From [Leptolyngbya] sp. JSC-1 (GTDB lineage Bacteria; Cyanobacteriota; Cyanobacteriia; Elainellales; Elainellaceae): 45,098 nt of DNA. Positions within the stretch are counted from its first letter, which is position 1. Each line of letters opens with the position of its first letter. Where the stretch lies: positions 2,356,289 through 2,401,386 of the forward strand of contig KL662191.1 in assembly GCA_000733415.1 (NCBI GenBank), read 5' to 3'. The translations under genes and the position numbers were made by a program. Shown piece by piece: positions 9,131 to 17,940 of this stretch. The notes below the pieces were generated by a model. The model saw only the letters and a program-made list of their open reading frames with translations, made no database searches and was not told the origin of the DNA.

Positions 9131-12100
9131 ATGCCTCACTACCTCAAACCCAACGCCATCGCCGAACCCCTCTTCAACCAGTGGTATGCCTGGTCCTATC
9201 TGATTCCGCCTGCCACGGCTGCGCTGTATGTCGCCAATTCCCATCTCAAGATTCTGGAATCCTTTGTTGAATCTCCACAGGTGCATCAGGCGGCTTGGCG
9301 AGATCCGGCAATGCGGGGCGGGCCGTTTATCCACTACGATGCCAGCCGTGTGCCAGAACTGCAGTGGCTGCTAGAACAAACCCGGACTCAGCAAGCCGAT
9401 TTGCTTGATCTGGCGGCGGCGATTCAAGCCTTAGATCAATTGTTGCGGCGAGAGGCGCGGGGCTATTCGTTGGAACCGCTCTATGTCCAGATTCCGCAGC
9501 CGCTTAGAGGTTATGTGGAACTGGTCTATGACCTCAATCATCAGCCCACGATTCGGTTTATGGAAGGCTTACTGTACTGCAGCCCTTACTACAAGCCTGC
9601 CAACCAATCGATCGCCCTCTATCTTGGCAACGAGGATTGTCGTTCGTTTGTTTTGAGCACTCCTCGCTTACCGGATCAGAACTCTCTGCATCTGCCCATT
9701 CCGTTTGCCGATCGCCGCTGGGATGAGCTGTTTCAAATGCGCGAACGCCCTGGTTCCTATGGGGAAATTTGCCGGCGGTTGGCAATTCCTGCTGCCGAGC
9801 AGCTTCTGTTCTCTCGTTTATTCACACAGGATTATCCGAATTTAACTTCCAAATACATCGGCGAGGATGTGAGAATTCGCTATTTTGGTCATGCCTGCGT
9901 TCTAATTCAAACTCAAGATATCAGCATTTTATGCGATCCGCTGATTAGCTATCAGCAGCAAGGCGGCATAGCGCGATACACCTATTCAGATTTACCGAGT
10001 GTGATCGACTATGTGCTGATTACGCACAATCATCAGGATCACATTATGTTTGAAACACTATTACAGTTACGCTATAAAATCAAAACCATTATCGTTCCCA
10101 AAAGCAACAAAGGTTCGTTAATTGATCCATCCCTAAAGCTAATTCTCCAAGCCATTGGCTTTAGCAATGTACGAGAAATCGATGAACTGGAACAGATTGA
10201 TTTACCAGACGGTACAGTCACCAGCCTGCCGGTATTGGGCGAACATGGAGATTTGAACATTGGAGCCAAAACCGCCTATCTGATTCACCTAAAAGGACAG
10301 TCGATTCTATGCGCTGCCGATTCTAATAACATCGAACCTCAGCTTTATGCCCATCTGCGAAACTGCCTTGGCGATATTGATGTCATGTTTATCGGCATGG
10401 AATGTGAAGGTGCGCCCTATACTTGGGCCTACAGCGCCCTGCTCAGCCAACCTGTACCGCGCCAGATGGCTCAATCCAGACGGCTCGATGGCTCCGATGC
10501 GGACAAGGCGATCCAGCTAGTCCAGCAATTTTCCCCCCAGCAGGTATATGTCTATGCGATGGGGCAAGAACCCTGGCTGACCCATATCACCTCGATTCAA
10601 TACACCCCCACCTCCCGCCCGATTCTGGAATCCGATCGCCTGATCGCCTATTGTCGTCAGCAGGGAATTCACAGCGAACGGCTGCTGGGCTGCCGCGAAA
10701 TCCTGTTAGCCCCCCACCCTCCCCATGCTGGAGGACTGCCGCACCGCTCGACATCATCTGTTGCCTCAACTCAGCAGAAAGTTGAATCGGTATCCCGCTC
10801 GGTATTCCACCCGGTATTCCCCAATGAAACGGCTCCTTCCCTATCCGACTGGTTGGCAGAACTAGCTCAGCAGGACATTAAACTGACAGTTGCAACTAGC
10901 CCCACAGGGGAACCCAGCCTCAAGTGTAATGCCCCCAAAGGCGTTCTGACACCGGAACTGCAAGCCCAACTCAAACAGCGCAAGCCCGAAATTCTTGCCT
11001 TTCTTACAGCTCAGTCCCGCCCTGCGGTTGATCTCGCGGCTGAAGCCATCCTTGATCCAGCGATTTGTCCTTGCTCAACTTCAGATTCCGCCCTTGCCAC
11101 TCCCCCCCAGCGGATTCTGCTTACTGGAGCCACCGGCTTTTTGGGAGCGTTTCTCCTTGCCGAACTGCTGCAACAAACCACCGCGACCATCTACTGCCTG
11201 ATCCGGGCCGACTCCGAACACCAGTCCCAGCAGAAACTCCAGCAGCGCTTTGCTGACTTCCGCATCGAGCAACCGATTCAGTCCAGGATTGTGCCGATTC
11301 TGGCGGATTTGTCACGGCCCCTGTTAGGGCTGACACCCGAATTATTTCAAACGCTAGCCACGCAAATTGACGCCATTTATCATAACGGAGCCTGGGTCCA
11401 TCACACGCTGCCCTACACCCAGCTCAAAGCCACCAATGTATTAGGAACCCAAGAAATCCTACGGCTCGCCTGTGGGGGCAAACCCAAACCACTGCATTTT
11501 ATTTCCACGATTAGCGTTTTTGTCGCCACCCAACCAGGCGTACAAGTCATCTCCGAGCACCATCCCCTCGATCCCAACACCGTTCCTTCTGGAGGGTACG
11601 CTCAGAGCAAATGGGTGGCTGAATCCCTGGTCAAAACTGCCCAAGCGCGAGGTTTACCCGTCTGCATCTACCGTCCTGGAGCGATTTCTGGACATAGCCA
11701 AACTGGTGTATTTAACCATAACGATTTCTTGTACAAACTGATTCAGGGCTGCATTCAGCTTGGTCAAGTTCCAGCTACGGAAATGACGTTAAATCTCTTA
11801 CCTGTTGATTATGTTAGTCGCGCTATTGTGTATCTATCTCAACAGCAAACCTCGATTGGTAAAATCTTTCATCTTGTCCATCCCCAGCCTGTTTCCTCAA
11901 CCCTGCTCTTTGATTTACTGCGGTCTAGACACTATAACATTCAATCAGTTCCCTACGACCAATGGCGTCAGTCACTCCTCGATATCGCCCAGCATTCCCC
12001 CGATCATCCCCTCTACTCGATTGTTCCCCTATTTTCCACCAGTCATATCCAATCCCAAGCAGAACGCGCCATGTCCCTCGAATTCGATTGCCAAAACACG

Positions 12101-12223
12101 AACCAAGCCCTGCTTCACAGCCATATCTCCTGTCCCCCCATCGATACCCACCTACTCACCACCTACCTCAATCATCTGATTCAGCAACACCTGATTCCCG
12201 CCTCCCTCCTGCCAACTCCCTAG
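9131..12223 (+). CDS. CmlA-like diiron hydroxylase / TubC docking domain / thioester reductase fusion
   Basis: Three parts are visible. Residues 1 to about 530 resemble CmlA, the diiron beta-hydroxylase that acts on carrier-bound amino acids in chloramphenicol synthesis: an N-terminal domain, then a metallo-beta-lactamase fold with THNHQDH, a GEHGD glutamate-type ligand and AADSN. Residues about 575-635 form a TubC-type docking domain (LKCNAPKGVLTPEL). Residues about 660-1010 are an NADPH-dependent thioester reductase (GATGFLG, YAQSK) that would release the peptide as an aldehyde or alcohol. There is no C, A or T domain, so hydroxylase and reductase must act in trans on the upstream carrier, presumably through the docking domain and the EEIEL tail of the preceding NRPS. 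The ATG follows a pyrimidine tract with no visible Shine-Dalgarno site. The CmlA assignment rests on motifs and overall sequence feel. Confidence 0.85.
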   Translation: MPHYLKPNAIAEPLFNQWYAWSYLIPPATAALYVANSHLKILESFVESPQVHQAAWRDPAMRGGPFIHYDASRVPELQWLLEQTRTQQADLLDLAAAIQALDQLLRREARGYSLEPLYVQIPQPLRGYVELVYDLNHQPTIRFMEGLLYCSPYYKPANQSIALYLGNEDCRSFVLSTPRLPDQNSLHLPIPFADRRWDELFQMRERPGSYGEICRRLAIPAAEQLLFSRLFTQDYPNLTSKYIGEDVRIRYFGHACVLIQTQDISILCDPLISYQQQGGIARYTYSDLPSVIDYVLITHNHQDHIMFETLLQLRYKIKTIIVPKSNKGSLIDPSLKLILQAIGFSNVREIDELEQIDLPDGTVTSLPVLGEHGDLNIGAKTAYLIHLKGQSILCAADSNNIEPQLYAHLRNCLGDIDVMFIGMECEGAPYTWAYSALLSQPVPRQMAQSRRLDGSDADKAIQLVQQFSPQQVYVYAMGQEPWLTHITSIQYTPTSRPILESDRLIAYCRQQGIHSERLLGCREILLAPHPPHAGGLPHRSTSSVASTQQKVESVSRSVFHPVFPNETAPSLSDWLAELAQQDIKLTVATSPTGEPSLKCNAPKGVLTPELQAQLKQRKPEILAFLTAQSRPAVDLAAEAILDPAICPCSTSDSALATPPQRILLTGATGFLGAFLLAELLQQTTATIYCLIRADSEHQSQQKLQQRFADFRIEQPIQSRIVPILADLSRPLLGLTPELFQTLATQIDAIYHNGAWVHHTLPYTQLKATNVLGTQEILRLACGGKPKPLHFISTISVFVATQPGVQVISEHHPLDPNTVPSGGYAQSKWVAESLVKTAQARGLPVCIYRPGAISGHSQTGVFNHNDFLYKLIQGCIQLGQVPATEMTLNLLPVDYVSRAIVYLSQQQTSIGKIFHLVHPQPVSSTLLFDLLRSRHYNIQSVPYDQWRQSLLDIAQHSPDHPLYSIVPLFSTSHIQSQAERAMSLEFDCQNTNQALLHSHISCPPIDTHLLTTYLNHLIQQHLIPASLLPTP

Positions 12224-12240
12224 CTCCTTCCCAAACCATC

Positions 12241-13104
12241 ATGGTCACTAACGATCGCTACACCCAATACGACACCTGGGCTTGGCTCTACAACCAGACT
12301 ATGGGACCCCAGTATTCGGCCAACCAAATTCGCCCGCTGGAAACCCTGCTGCTGCCCGCTCTTTCCGCCAACGCCCGCCTCCTCGACCTCTGCTGCGGCA
12401 CCGGACAACTCGTGCAGGAACTGATACAGCGGGGATACTCGGTGACTGGCTTGGACGGCTCCGAAGCCATGCTCGACTATGCCCATCAGAACGCTCCTCA
12501 GGCAGAATTTGTTCTAGCCGATGCTCGTCACTTCCATTTGCCCGATCAATTTGATGCCATCGTTTCCACCAGTGCTTCGCTGAATCACATTCTCAGCATC
12601 GATGATCTGAAAGCCGTGTTTCGCTGCGTCTATGTAGCGCTACGCGACAACGGTTGGTTTCTCTTCGACTTGAATCATCCCGCCCAGATGACTCGCTGGT
12701 GGCAAGGACAAGCGGTTGAGGGAGAGATTACCCAAAATTACGCCTGGGTGCTCATACCTGTGTACGATCCACGAGATGATTCTGGCTATTTCAAGATTGT
12801 GCTATTTCAATCGCAATCTGCTAGTTCTCATCCACTCAGGCGAATGCTGTATCGAATTTTGAGTTTACGGTGGTTGACCCGACTGCGCCTTAAAGTACTG
12901 AATCGGTTTCAGAACTGGGAACCGAACTGGCGGCATTCAGAGATGATTTACCACGTCAGAGGATACCCCGAAGCGACGATTCGGCAAGCGCTCGCAGAAA
13001 CTGGTTTCACCGAAATCTCAGTCCAAACCATTGACGGCAATCCGCAGGTAGATAACAAACACTCGGCCTACTTTAGATGCCGCAAACCGGCAAACGGCAA
13101 ATAA
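12241..13104 (+). CDS. Class I SAM-dependent methyltransferase
   Basis: A 287-residue methyltransferase with the SAM-binding motif LLDLCCGTGQL near residue 50, then the acidic motif GLDGSEAML and the motif III region VLADARHF. The ATG at 12241 is preferred: the frame is open further upstream, but there it lies inside the reductase gene, and the N-terminus YDTWAWLYNQTMGP is typical of small-molecule methyltransferases. It starts 17 nt after the reductase gene and 36 nt before the aminotransferase gene, so it is a tailoring enzyme of the peptide pathway. In the anachelin model it would dimethylate the new terminal amine. The substrate cannot be read from the sequence, and an O-methyltransferase role is equally possible on motif grounds. 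Confidence 0.9.
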   Translation: MVTNDRYTQYDTWAWLYNQTMGPQYSANQIRPLETLLLPALSANARLLDLCCGTGQLVQELIQRGYSVTGLDGSEAMLDYAHQNAPQAEFVLADARHFHLPDQFDAIVSTSASLNHILSIDDLKAVFRCVYVALRDNGWFLFDLNHPAQMTRWWQGQAVEGEITQNYAWVLIPVYDPRDDSGYFKIVLFQSQSASSHPLRRMLYRILSLRWLTRLRLKVLNRFQNWEPNWRHSEMIYHVRGYPEATIRQALAETGFTEISVQTIDGNPQVDNKHSAYFRCRKPANGK

Positions 13105-13140
13105 CAGTTAATAATCAATTCGCAATGGAGATAGATTGAT

Positions 13141-14634
13141 ATGGATACTACACTAAATCGAAATTATCAAAGCAATCAGAAAAACCATCGCAAGCAACAG
13201 CACATTACCACCCTAATAGAACGCTACACAGAGCGCACAGCCGCATCCAAACAATACGCTCAAACTTACCGTCCGGTCATGGCAGACAAAAGTGCCCTGG
13301 GATTGGGCTTCTTGCCTGAGTTGAAGGAACTCTGCTATCCGATTGTGGCACAACGCTATGCTGGCTCTCGGCTCTGGGATATTGACGGCAACGAATATGT
13401 AGATATTCTGATGGGGTTAGGCATCAACTTGCTGGGGCACAATCCGTCCTGTGTTTCCGAAGCGCTGCACCACCAGCTTCAACAGGGTATGTCCATTAGT
13501 CCACAGGCTGAACTCGCGGGAGAAGTGGCTCAGCTAATCACCGAACTCACCGGCGTAGAGCGCGTCGCCTTCAGCAATACCGGCACCGAAGCGATCATGA
13601 CCGCCATCCGTATCGCCAGAGCCGCCACTGGCCGCGACAAAATTGCCCTATTCACCAATTCCTATCACGGTCACTCGGATCAGACGCTAGTGCGGGCCAC
13701 CTTGATGGAATATGCCAAAAAAGCAGTCAATCGCCGCCTTGATCGGCTCAACTGGCTCCAGGCTCTGCTGCGGCCTTTCCAGTCTCCGTTGCGCTCGGTT
13801 GATCCTAAAGCCGTTCCCGCTGCGATTGGCATTCCCGCCGCCATTGCCGAGCAGGTGCTGGTGTTGGAGTATGGTAATCCGGCCTCGTTGCAGGTGATTC
13901 AAGCCCATCAGCATCAGTTAGCCACCGTGTTGGTGGAACCTGTGCAGAGCCGCTGTCCCCAGCTTCAACCGCAGGAATTTTTGCAGCAGTTGCGCCAGTT
14001 GACCCATCGCTGTGGTATTGCTTTGATCTTCGATGAAATGGTGACTGGGTTTCGCATCCATCCGGGGGGCGCACAGGCTTGGTTCAACGTGCAGGCGGAC
14101 ATCGTTACCTACAGCAAAATTGTCGGCGGCGGGTTGCCAATGTCGGTAATTGCTGGTAAGGCGGCCTATTTAGATTACATTGACGGCGGCGTTTGGACCT
14201 ACGGAGATGCGTCTGTTCCCAAAACCAAAACCACCTTTTTTGCTGGCACCTTTTGCAAACATCCCCTCTCGCTGGCCGCTGCCAAAGCCACCTTACTGCA
14301 TCTCAAAACCGCCGGAGCCGAACTCCAAACTCAGCTCAACCAGCGCACCACTGACTTGGTTCATCGTTTGAATGCCGAGATGCAAAGCAGCCAGAGTCCC
14401 ATCCAATTCACCCAATTTGGCTCCTTCTTCGCCATCGATCTATCAGCCAGTGCGGTGCCCGAACTCGCAATTGCACTGCTGTCCTATCATCTGCTCTGGC
14501 GGGGTGTGCATCTACGGCCAGGAGACCGGGGCGGTTTTCTCTCCACAGCCCACAGCGATGCCGATCTCGCCTTCATCCAACAGGCATTTCGAGACAGCGT
14601 CAACGAACTGCAACAAGCCGGATTTTTCGCATGA
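13141..14634 (+). CDS. Class III (glutamate-1-semialdehyde type) PLP aminotransferase
   Basis: A 497-residue fold-type I aminotransferase of the glutamate-1-semialdehyde aminomutase family. Visible features are the cofactor-phosphate region SNTGTEAIM, the PLP aspartate in FDEMVTGFR, and the Schiff-base lysine in TYSKIVGGG (about K326). Stand-alone and NRPS-fused members of this family transaminate aldehydes; MxcL does so for myxochelin B after reductive release by the MxcG reductase. Placed directly after a thioester reductase and a methyltransferase, it most likely converts the peptide aldehyde to a terminal amine. It is not a housekeeping hemL, because it has an unrelated N-terminal extension of about 50 residues and sits in the NRPS operon. 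A GGAG lies about 13 nt before the ATG. Confidence 0.92.
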   Translation: MDTTLNRNYQSNQKNHRKQQHITTLIERYTERTAASKQYAQTYRPVMADKSALGLGFLPELKELCYPIVAQRYAGSRLWDIDGNEYVDILMGLGINLLGHNPSCVSEALHHQLQQGMSISPQAELAGEVAQLITELTGVERVAFSNTGTEAIMTAIRIARAATGRDKIALFTNSYHGHSDQTLVRATLMEYAKKAVNRRLDRLNWLQALLRPFQSPLRSVDPKAVPAAIGIPAAIAEQVLVLEYGNPASLQVIQAHQHQLATVLVEPVQSRCPQLQPQEFLQQLRQLTHRCGIALIFDEMVTGFRIHPGGAQAWFNVQADIVTYSKIVGGGLPMSVIAGKAAYLDYIDGGVWTYGDASVPKTKTTFFAGTFCKHPLSLAAAKATLLHLKTAGAELQTQLNQRTTDLVHRLNAEMQSSQSPIQFTQFGSFFAIDLSASAVPELAIALLSYHLLWRGVHLRPGDRGGFLSTAHSDADLAFIQQAFRDSVNELQQAGFFA

Positions 14635-14677
14635 TTTAGATAATGTACAGACATAAACGAAACGTTGGAGGTTAAAA

Positions 14678-14956
14678 ATGGCAACAATGGGTAAATACTG
14701 CAAAGCATACTTAGTCAAACAATTGCGTCAATTCGAGCAATGGAGCGAAGATACTTCTGTCATCCAAGCCTCGGATAACATAGCTAAAAGCAGTTTTGAT
14801 GACGATGACGTGCTATATTTACAAGAAAACTACGTAGTCACAAATGGTATCTTTCAAGACGAACAGATTGTCTTTGATCAGGTAACACCCGAATGGAAAC
14901 AATTCTGCCAAGCCGTCCTGCAGTTTGAAGTACCCATACTTGAATCATCCAAGTAG
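14678..14956 (+). CDS. Small hypothetical protein in the NRPS operon
   Basis: A 92-residue acidic, soluble protein that I do not recognise. It has no signal peptide or membrane segment. It contains a basic N-terminal helix region (KYCKAYLVKQLRQFEQW), a stretch of aspartates near residue 40, and a C-terminal segment TPEWKQFC. A strong Shine-Dalgarno site (TTGGAGG) sits 7 nt before the ATG. It lies 43 nt after the aminotransferase gene and in the same direction, so it is probably co-transcribed and serves the pathway. A carrier-protein role is unlikely because no Ser-containing GxDS/GxHS motif is present. Confidence 0.75.
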   Translation: MATMGKYCKAYLVKQLRQFEQWSEDTSVIQASDNIAKSSFDDDDVLYLQENYVVTNGIFQDEQIVFDQVTPEWKQFCQAVLQFEVPILESSK

Positions 14957-15009
14957 AATCTCTTCAACTGCTCTTGAACAAATTCTATAACGAAAAATAG
15001 GAGATTAGA

Positions 15010-15348
15010 ATGAACGAACTCGTACAGCGCCTTTCCCAAGGAAACCATCCGGTTGAAGCGAGTCTGCGTCCTGAACGCACGGTTGCCGCCTTCAAAGCCT
15101 GTATCGATCGTGGCTATGTCCATATCAAATTTACTGACACCAGGGGAGGCACCGATTTAGGAATGCAGTTAGACCACAATGCCTCTGATTTGAGCACCGC
15201 CAATTTTGACCAGCAAACCGGCCAAGCCCATCTCGTCGGCCACCTAACGCTAAATTATGTCCCAGTCAAATGCATCGCCGACATCGATCTCAGCACCCTC
15301 AGCGGCACCGGCCATCTAGAACCGACCGCAGCTACCCCCCACGAATAA
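15010..15348 (+). CDS. Small hypothetical protein in the NRPS operon
   Basis: A 112-residue soluble protein with no recognised domain. The central part (GYVHIKFTDTRGGTDLGMQL, then a segment rich in alternating hydrophobics around LVGHLTLNYVPVKCIADIDL) suggests a beta-rich fold, perhaps a small binding or cyclase-like barrel, but nothing confirms this. AGGAG precedes the ATG by 6 nt, and the gene lies 53 nt after the previous small gene and 45 nt before the MbtH gene. It is probably part of the same transcript. Confidence 0.75.
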   Translation: MNELVQRLSQGNHPVEASLRPERTVAAFKACIDRGYVHIKFTDTRGGTDLGMQLDHNASDLSTANFDQQTGQAHLVGHLTLNYVPVKCIADIDLSTLSGTGHLEPTAATPHE

Positions 15349-15393
15349 AATTCCCCTTAGTAAACCACCCATTCACTCCCACAGGAGATCACC

Positions 15394-15603
15394 ATGAATC
15401 CCGACCAAGAAGACACCACCATCTATCACGTTGTAATTAACGAAGAAGAACAATATTCCATCTGGCCCGACTACCGGGAAATTCCGGCAGGTTGGCGAGC
15501 AGTCGGCAAAACTGGGCCGAAACAAGACTGTTTAGACTACATCAAGCAAGTTTGGACCGATATGCGTCCGCTCAGCCTCCGGCGCTATATGGAGCAGCGT
15601 TAA
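15394..15603 (+). CDS. MbtH-like NRPS adenylation chaperone
   Basis: A 69-residue protein carrying the full MbtH signature: NEEEQYSIWPDYREIP, PAGWRAVGKTG, then DYIKQVWTDMRPLSLR. MbtH proteins bind adenylation domains and are often needed for their solubility and activity, so this one most likely supports the Ser- and aromatic-activating modules encoded upstream. An AGGAG site lies 7 nt before the ATG. MbtH genes are frequent in siderophore NRPS clusters, which is consistent with, but does not prove, a siderophore product. Confidence 0.97.
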   Translation: MNPDQEDTTIYHVVINEEEQYSIWPDYREIPAGWRAVGKTGPKQDCLDYIKQVWTDMRPLSLRRYMEQR

Positions 15604-15613
15604 TCAAACCATC

Positions 15614-16084
15614 ATGTCTTCAGCGCCTGTCCCCCGGCTAGAATTGCTCATTCCCTGGGAACTCCCCACCGAGCAGCCGTTAAATGCAGCCGATCAAGCC
15701 AGAATCGGGCGGGCGCTACACTCGCTGCTGGAGGCTTTACGGGAGCCCGATGCGGTTGCTTTGTCGCGGATTACCCAGGCGCTGGAGCAACTCGGTTCCA
15801 TCAACTCGACTCCCTCTGAACTGAGTTCGACCAAAACGGCACTGCAACAGCCGCAGATCGCAGATTTTGATCATTACTTTGAAGCCGTTCATGTGCAAAC
15901 CTCTGATCCGGTCGGCTGTCTGGTGCAGAGCCTGCTGCTTACCTATCAGCGAGCGCTTCAGCTCTGGCTCAGCGGTGATTTTGACCCCCAGCAGATTGCC
16001 TACCAGAAACAGGGGTTTGTTAGTTATGGGTATCTACTTCTGCGAGTGTTTCAATTACCCGATTCAGAAACAAGAAACCATTAG
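15614..16084 (+). CDS. Hypothetical helical protein in the NRPS operon
   Basis: A 156-residue protein predicted from its composition to be mostly alpha-helical (long Leu/Ala/Gln-rich runs such as LVQSLLLTYQRALQLWL). No family recognised. It starts only 10 nt after the MbtH stop codon with a poor Shine-Dalgarno site, suggesting translational coupling, and is followed 41 nt later by another helical unknown. The two may form one functional pair. With the two smaller unknown genes they are the unexplained part of the cluster and are candidates for the oxidation step the pathway model still needs. Confidence 0.8.
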   Translation: MSSAPVPRLELLIPWELPTEQPLNAADQARIGRALHSLLEALREPDAVALSRITQALEQLGSINSTPSELSSTKTALQQPQIADFDHYFEAVHVQTSDPVGCLVQSLLLTYQRALQLWLSGDFDPQQIAYQKQGFVSYGYLLLRVFQLPDSETRNH

Positions 16085-16125
16085 CGGCAAATTAATCAGC
16101 GAGAATAAAATGAGGAATATGACAA

Positions 16126-16740
16126 ATGACGCAAACTGAAACAGCATCTGTTCCATTATCGGGATCGAATTCAGCCATCAGCGCCTTCCAAATTTGGAAA
16201 GGATTCCACTGGTCATTTATTATTCAGATTCAGGGGTTGATTATCTGTCTCCAGCGGTTTGAACGCAGTCTTGTCTCTGGCAATCTGGCGATGGCTCGAA
16301 CTGAACTGGCAACCGCCACCGATCTTATGCTCGCCTCTGGAGCTGCCATGCAGCTTGCCGGTAGCTTTAGTCCCCGCGATTATGCCCAGCAGATCCGCCC
16401 ATCGATGATGCCGCCTCAGGTACAGTCAGATAACTTTAGTGGGTTGATGTCCTGGGAACATGCGGCTCTGATGCAGCTTTGGAAACGGCTCACTCCAGCA
16501 TTCCGCACCTTGCCAGCTGAACTACAGCCCCAGCATCAGCGATTTGTTGAAGCCTATCTGATGCTAGCCACCTCCCATCGTGCCGTCTGCGAAAAATTTG
16601 GCGGTGATAGCGCCGGCAGTTTACGATTTGAAGCAGGCAACGCCACCGAGACGCTCGACAAGTTTGCCCAGTTGCGGCTACAAACCCTCGATCCAAATCG
16701 ACATGGCAGACATCACTGTCCCTTTTCCCCGCCTGCATAA
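16126..16740 (+). CDS. Hypothetical all-helical protein in the NRPS operon
   Basis: A 204-residue protein with well-conserved-looking patches: KGFHWSFIIQIQGLI near residue 25, IRPSMMPPQVQSDNFSGLMS near residue 90, and GDSAGSLRFEAGNA near residue 170. The pattern of helices with a buried HW, a PP turn and a late glycine-rich loop loosely recalls heme-dependent tryptophan-dioxygenase/PrnB-like enzymes, but I cannot assign it. If that relation were true it would be a candidate for aromatic oxidation in the pathway. A GAGG lies about 10 nt before the ATG. It is the last unknown before the transporter gene, 24 nt downstream. Confidence 0.82.
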   Translation: MTQTETASVPLSGSNSAISAFQIWKGFHWSFIIQIQGLIICLQRFERSLVSGNLAMARTELATATDLMLASGAAMQLAGSFSPRDYAQQIRPSMMPPQVQSDNFSGLMSWEHAALMQLWKRLTPAFRTLPAELQPQHQRFVEAYLMLATSHRAVCEKFGGDSAGSLRFEAGNATETLDKFAQLRLQTLDPNRHGRHHCPFSPPA

Positions 16741-16764
16741 ATAGCCTGTATAATTCCTGCTTCC

Positions 16765-17940
16765 ATGCTCAAACCTCTGCGCCAACGATTACCCCGCAAT
16801 GTTTGGATTTTAGGTTTTGTCAGCCTCTTCGCCGACATTAACTCCAAAATGGTGCAGTCTGTTCTACCATTGTTTCTGGTGTCGGTCCTGGGAGCAAACC
16901 TGCTCACCGTGGGGCTGATTGAAGGAATCGCCGAATCTACGGCTGCGGTAGTCAAAATTGGCTCTGGAGCCTTGAGCGACTACTGGCAACGCCGCAAAGA
17001 GCTAGCAATTGTTGGTTATGGGCTTTCCACCTTAGTGACAGTTGTATTTGCCGTGGCTGCCAGTCCAGCCTGGGTGCTGCTGGCGCGATTTGCCGATCGC
17101 TTCGGGAAGGGGATTCGAGTTGCGCCCCGCAATGCCTTGGTGGCCGACACCACCCCTCCAGAAAAACGCGGAGCCGCCTACGGACTGCGCCAAACCCTCG
17201 ATACGATTGGTGCCTTTCTGGGACCCCTTCTAGCAGCAGCACTGTTGTTTAGCTCGGAGCAAAATCTGCGACTGGTGTTCTGGCTGGCGTTGCTGCCGGG
17301 TATGATTGCCGTGCTGCTCTTAGTGCTCGGCGTCAAAGAACCAGCTCGACCCAACCCCGTTCCCCAGAATCCCCTGACATGGCATCAGCTCAAACAATTC
17401 GACCGACGCTACTGGCTTTTACTGGCGGTAGCCCTAGTGTTTAATCTCGGCAACTCCAGCGATGCCTTTCTGCTGCTGCGTGCCCAACAAATCGGCGTAC
17501 CCACCAGCCTGATTCCCCTCACCCTAGTGCTGATCAACCTCAGCTATGGATGCAGTGCCTATCCCGCTGGTGTGCTTTCGGATCGCGTTGGCCGAGTCGG
17601 GCTGCTACTGAGCGGCTTTATCCTATTTGCCTGCACCTATCTAGGCTTTGCCTTCGTCCAGTCTCCCTGGCAGATTTGGCTCCTATTCGCCCTCTACGGA
17701 CTATATTTAGGACTGAGTCAAGGCATTCTGCTGGCCCTAGTAGCCGATCAAATCCCCGCCACCCTCAGAGGCACCGCCTTCGGCTTAATCAACCTCGTAA
17801 CTGGAGTTGCCCTCTTACCCGCCAGTCTCCTCGCCGGATGGTTATGGCAGCAGTTCACCCCCCAAGCCCCCTTCCTTCTAGGCAGCAGTTGCGCCCTCCT
17901 CGCCACCCTCCTCCTCGCCCTCAGCCACCGCCGCCCATAG
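16765..17940 (+). CDS. MFS transporter, probable exporter of the NRPS product
   Basis: A 391-residue major facilitator with about 12 hydrophobic segments and the family loop DRFGKGIRVAPRNALVAD between helices 4 and 5, as in the widespread bacterial subfamily opening GFxSLFADxxSxMxxxxLPLFL. The position, directly after the biosynthetic genes and 24 nt from the previous stop, suggests efflux of the finished product; MFS exporters accompany other cyanobacterial and bacterial siderophore clusters. It is followed by a repeat-rich 85-nt spacer and the thioesterase gene. Transport substrate and direction are inferred from context only. Confidence 0.93.
   Translation: MLKPLRQRLPRNVWILGFVSLFADINSKMVQSVLPLFLVSVLGANLLTVGLIEGIAESTAAVVKIGSGALSDYWQRRKELAIVGYGLSTLVTVVFAVAASPAWVLLARFADRFGKGIRVAPRNALVADTTPPEKRGAAYGLRQTLDTIGAFLGPLLAAALLFSSEQNLRLVFWLALLPGMIAVLLLVLGVKEPARPNPVPQNPLTWHQLKQFDRRYWLLLAVALVFNLGNSSDAFLLLRAQQIGVPTSLIPLTLVLINLSYGCSAYPAGVLSDRVGRVGLLLSGFILFACTYLGFAFVQSPWQIWLLFALYGLYLGLSQGILLALVADQIPATLRGTAFGLINLVTGVALLPASLLAGWLWQQFTPQAPFLLGSSCALLATLLLALSHRRP

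Noticed and set aside
11962..12240. Longer N-terminus for the methyltransferase gene
   Set aside because: This part overlaps the end of the reductase gene in another frame and encodes a low-complexity, unrelated peptide; the domain starts at 12241.
13141..14634. Housekeeping hemL (glutamate-1-semialdehyde aminomutase)
   Set aside because: The N-terminal extension, distinct sequence and place in the NRPS operon fit a pathway aminotransferase.
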